Source of the DNA: an uncultured Clostridium sp.
GTDB taxonomy: Bacteria > Bacillota_I > Bacilli_A > RF39 > UBA660
NCBI GenBank assembly: GCA_945788325.1
Contig: CALZLL010000019.1
Span: 1-14,327, forward strand
Direction: 5' to 3'
Length of the DNA stretch: 14,327 bases
Part shown: positions 12,137-14,327 of the stretch, one piece after another
How positions within the stretch are numbered: position 1 is the stretch's first letter
Layout of the letters: each line of letters opens with the position of its first letter
Program-made: the position numbers and the translations under genes
Notes under the pieces: generated by a model
Database searches by the model: none
Told to the model about the DNA's origin: nothing
Seen by the model: the letters and a program-made list of their open reading frames with translations, nothing else

Positions 12137-14327
12137 ATGGATAAAATTATAGTAAAAGGTGCAAGAGAAAATAATTTAAAAAACGTGGATATAGAAATAC
12201 CAAAAGACAAATTAACTGTTATGACAGGTGTATCAGGTAGTGGTAAGTCAAGTTTAGCTTTTGATACTATATATGCAGAAGGTCAAAGAAGATATGTTGA
12301 GTCTTTAAGTGCTTATGCTAGGCAGTTTTTAGGTGGAACTTCAAAACCAGACGTTGACTCCATAGAGGGACTTTCTCCATCAATTTCAATAGACCAAAAA
12401 ACCACTAATAATAATCCAAGGTCAACAGTAGGTACGGTAACTGAAATATATGATTATTTTAGGCTTTTATTTGCAAGGATAGGTGTGCCATATTGCCCTA
12501 ATCATAACATCCCAATATCAAGTCAATCTATTGAAGAAATGACTACGCAAATAATGAATGAAGAAGACGGTGCAAGATTAATTATTATGTCACCAGTTGC
12601 TTATGGAGAAAAAGGTACGTTTAAAGATTTATTAGATAGCTTAAGAAAAGATGGATATGTAAGGGTAAAAATAGATGGTGAAACAAAAGATTTAAGTGAA
12701 GATATAAATTTAGAAAAGAATAAAAAACATAATATTTTAGTTGTAATAGATAGAATAATAAAAAAAGATGAAGCAAGAAGTAGAATATATGAAGCTTTAG
12801 AGCTCGCATGTAAATTATCTAAAGGTAAAGCAGTAGTAGAAATACCAGGCAAAGATGAAATTGTTATGAGTGAATCTTTTGCGTGCCCTCATTGTAATTT
12901 TTCATTAGAAGAATTAGAACCTAGAATGTTTTCATTTAATGCACCATATGGTTCGTGCCCAGATTGTAAAGGGTTAGGTTTTAAACAAAAAATAAGTGAA
13001 CAACTAATTATTCCTGATAAAGAAAAAACTTTAGCAAGAGGTGGTATAGAACCACTTTCTGGTATGGATGATCAAAATATATACATTAAAAAATTAGAAA
13101 TTGTATGTGATAAATTTGATATTGATATGAATAAGAAGATGAGAGACTTAACAAAAAAAGAACTAGATATAATTCTAAGAGGTACAAAAGAACCTATTGA
13201 GTTTAAGTTTAAAACCAGAAGTGGAAACGAAATGAATAGTTTTGAACCATATGAAGGTATTATAAATAATTTAGAAAGAAGATACTTTGAAACTAATAGT
13301 GAATACATACGAGAATGGCTAGGTAAATACATGGTAGAACTTACTTGTCCAACTTGCCATGGTAAAAGATTAAAAGAAAGCGTTCTATCAGTTTTAATAA
13401 ATAAGAAAAACATAATTGACTTAACTGATATGAACATAGATAAATTATATAATTTTTTTGATAAGTTAAAACTAAGCAAGGAAAAAGAAGAAATTGCAAA
13501 ACTTCTAATAAAAGAAATTAAATCAAGACTAGAATTTTTACATAATGTTGGACTTGGTTATTTAACATTATCTAGAAGTGCAGGTACATTATCAGGTGGA
13601 GAAGCCCAAAGAATAAGGCTTGCAACCCAAATCGGATCACAATTAACCGGGGTGTTATACGTACTTGATGAACCTAGTATCGGACTTCATCAAAGAGATA
13701 ATCAAAGGCTTATTGATTCATTATTAAAAATGAGAGATATAGGTAATACGTTAGTGGTTGTAGAACATGATACAGATACAATGATGCAGGCAGATTACTT
13801 AGTAGATGTTGGTCCAGGAGCAGGAGATCACGGCGGCGAAATCGTTGCGTGTGGAACACCAAAGGAAGTTATGCAAAATAAAAATAGCCTAACAGGTGAT
13901 TATTTAAGTGGGAGAAAACAAATAGAAGTGCCTTTAAAAAGAAGAAAAGGTAATGGTAAATTTATAGAAATTAAAGGCGCTAAAGAAAATAATCTTAAAA
14001 ATATTAACGTTAAATTCCCTTTAGGTAAACTAACGCTAGTAACTGGTGTATCAGGATCTGGGAAAAGTAGTTTAGTAAATCAAATTTTATACAAAGCGCT
14101 TGCTTTAAATGTTTATGGATCAAAAGTAATACCTGGAAAACATAAAACAATAAAAGGCTTAGAAAACATTGATAAGGTAATTGATATAACTCAAGATCCA
14201 ATTGGAAGAACCCCTCGTAGTAATCCAGCTACTTACGTTGGTGTTTTTGATGACATAAGAGATGTTTTTGCACAAACAAAAGAAGCAAAAATAAGAGGTT
14301 ATGAAAAAGGAAGATTTTCATTTAACG
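12137..14327 (+). CDS. uvrA: Excinuclease ABC subunit A (3' end outside window)
   Basis: UvrA is the dimeric ABC-type ATPase that first finds bulky DNA lesions and loads UvrB. The frame is open from ATG 12137 to the window edge: 730 codons of an expected 940 or so. Seen in order are Walker A GVSGSGKS (31-38), 'QRRYVESLSAYARQFLG', and a zinc module with C250/C253 and C274/C277 (CX2C-X20-CX2C). The UvrB-binding and insertion regions follow, including 'CPTCHGKRL', then the first signature LSGGEAQR (485-492), Walker B 'LYVLDEPSIGLHQRDN', and the second Walker A GVSGSGKS (from 637). The second signature and the C-terminal zinc finger lie beyond the window. The ribosome site (AGAAGTGAT) is weak. 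No internal stop or frameshift was seen. Confidence 0.97.
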   Translation, partial: MDKIIVKGARENNLKNVDIEIPKDKLTVMTGVSGSGKSSLAFDTIYAEGQRRYVESLSAYARQFLGGTSKPDVDSIEGLSPSISIDQKTTNNNPRSTVGTVTEIYDYFRLLFARIGVPYCPNHNIPISSQSIEEMTTQIMNEEDGARLIIMSPVAYGEKGTFKDLLDSLRKDGYVRVKIDGETKDLSEDINLEKNKKHNILVVIDRIIKKDEARSRIYEALELACKLSKGKAVVEIPGKDEIVMSESFACPHCNFSLEELEPRMFSFNAPYGSCPDCKGLGFKQKISEQLIIPDKEKTLARGGIEPLSGMDDQNIYIKKLEIVCDKFDIDMNKKMRDLTKKELDIILRGTKEPIEFKFKTRSGNEMNSFEPYEGIINNLERRYFETNSEYIREWLGKYMVELTCPTCHGKRLKESVLSVLINKKNIIDLTDMNIDKLYNFFDKLKLSKEKEEIAKLLIKEIKSRLEFLHNVGLGYLTLSRSAGTLSGGEAQRIRLATQIGSQLTGVLYVLDEPSIGLHQRDNQRLIDSLLKMRDIGNTLVVVEHDTDTMMQADYLVDVGPGAGDHGGEIVACGTPKEVMQNKNSLTGDYLSGRKQIEVPLKRRKGNGKFIEIKGAKENNLKNINVKFPLGKLTLVTGVSGSGKSSLVNQILYKALALNVYGSKVIPGKHKTIKGLENIDKVIDITQDPIGRTPRSNPATYVGVFDDIRDVFAQTKEAKIRGYEKGRFSFN

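Noticed and set aside
13072..13479. Minus-strand open frame of 135 codons inside uvrA
   Set aside because: It lies fully inside the conserved uvrA reading frame and has hydrophobic, low-complexity composition typical of the complement of A/T-rich coding DNA. The other minus-strand frames were rejected for the same reason.

Overview
The window is AT-rich bacterial DNA from the Firmicutes (Bacillota) side of the tree, probably an uncultured gut-type Bacilli or Mollicutes-related lineage. The evidence is AAAGGAGG-type ribosome binding sites, very A/T-biased codons, and the gene order prfB - yitT-like - ftsE - ftsX - murein hydrolase - uvrB - uvrA, which resembles Firmicutes chromosomes. UGA is a stop codon here. 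ftsX ends in TGA, and prfB (release factor 2) has an intact UGA-dependent programmed frameshift, so this is not a code-4 mycoplasma.

Region 1 (1-4070) is accessory. It opens with two tandem operator-like palindromes over an extended -10 promoter. These drive two zinc-ribbon membrane proteins: a TM2-domain protein, and a zinc-ribbon/membrane/PASTA-like protein ending in two Ltp-type repeats. A terminator follows. Next come two single genes, each preceded by a copy of the same roughly 225-bp dispersed repeat: a stand-alone HD-domain hydrolase like the HD domain of CCA-adding enzymes, and a tandem-SIS phosphosugar-binding protein with an unfamiliar N-terminus. The repeats are bounded on both sides by TTAGATAC. 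They share a core of about 69 nt in which every substitution inside a predicted stem keeps the pairing through G-U wobbles on the plus strand. This is the best candidate for something undescribed: a structured RNA or a cassette-type mobile repeat that I cannot assign to a known family.

Region 2 (4105-9011) is one likely operon: prfB (full length only if the +1 frameshift is read), a YitT-family membrane protein, ftsE, ftsX, and a secreted coiled-coil/M23 peptidase. FtsE and FtsX form the ATP-driven divisome complex that controls peptidoglycan hydrolases. The hydrolase that overlaps ftsX by 4 nt is its obvious partner.

Region 3 (9013-14327) is DNA repair: uvrB, a dinD homologue, and uvrA, which is cut by the window edge. 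Each has its own extended -10 promoter, and terminators follow uvrB and dinD. UvrA and UvrB are the damage-recognition part of nucleotide excision repair. DinD is a known SOS-induced protein in E. coli, so its place between the two uvr genes suggests shared damage control, although I found no classical Firmicutes LexA box.

I saw no tRNA, rRNA, CRISPR array, transposase or integrase gene.
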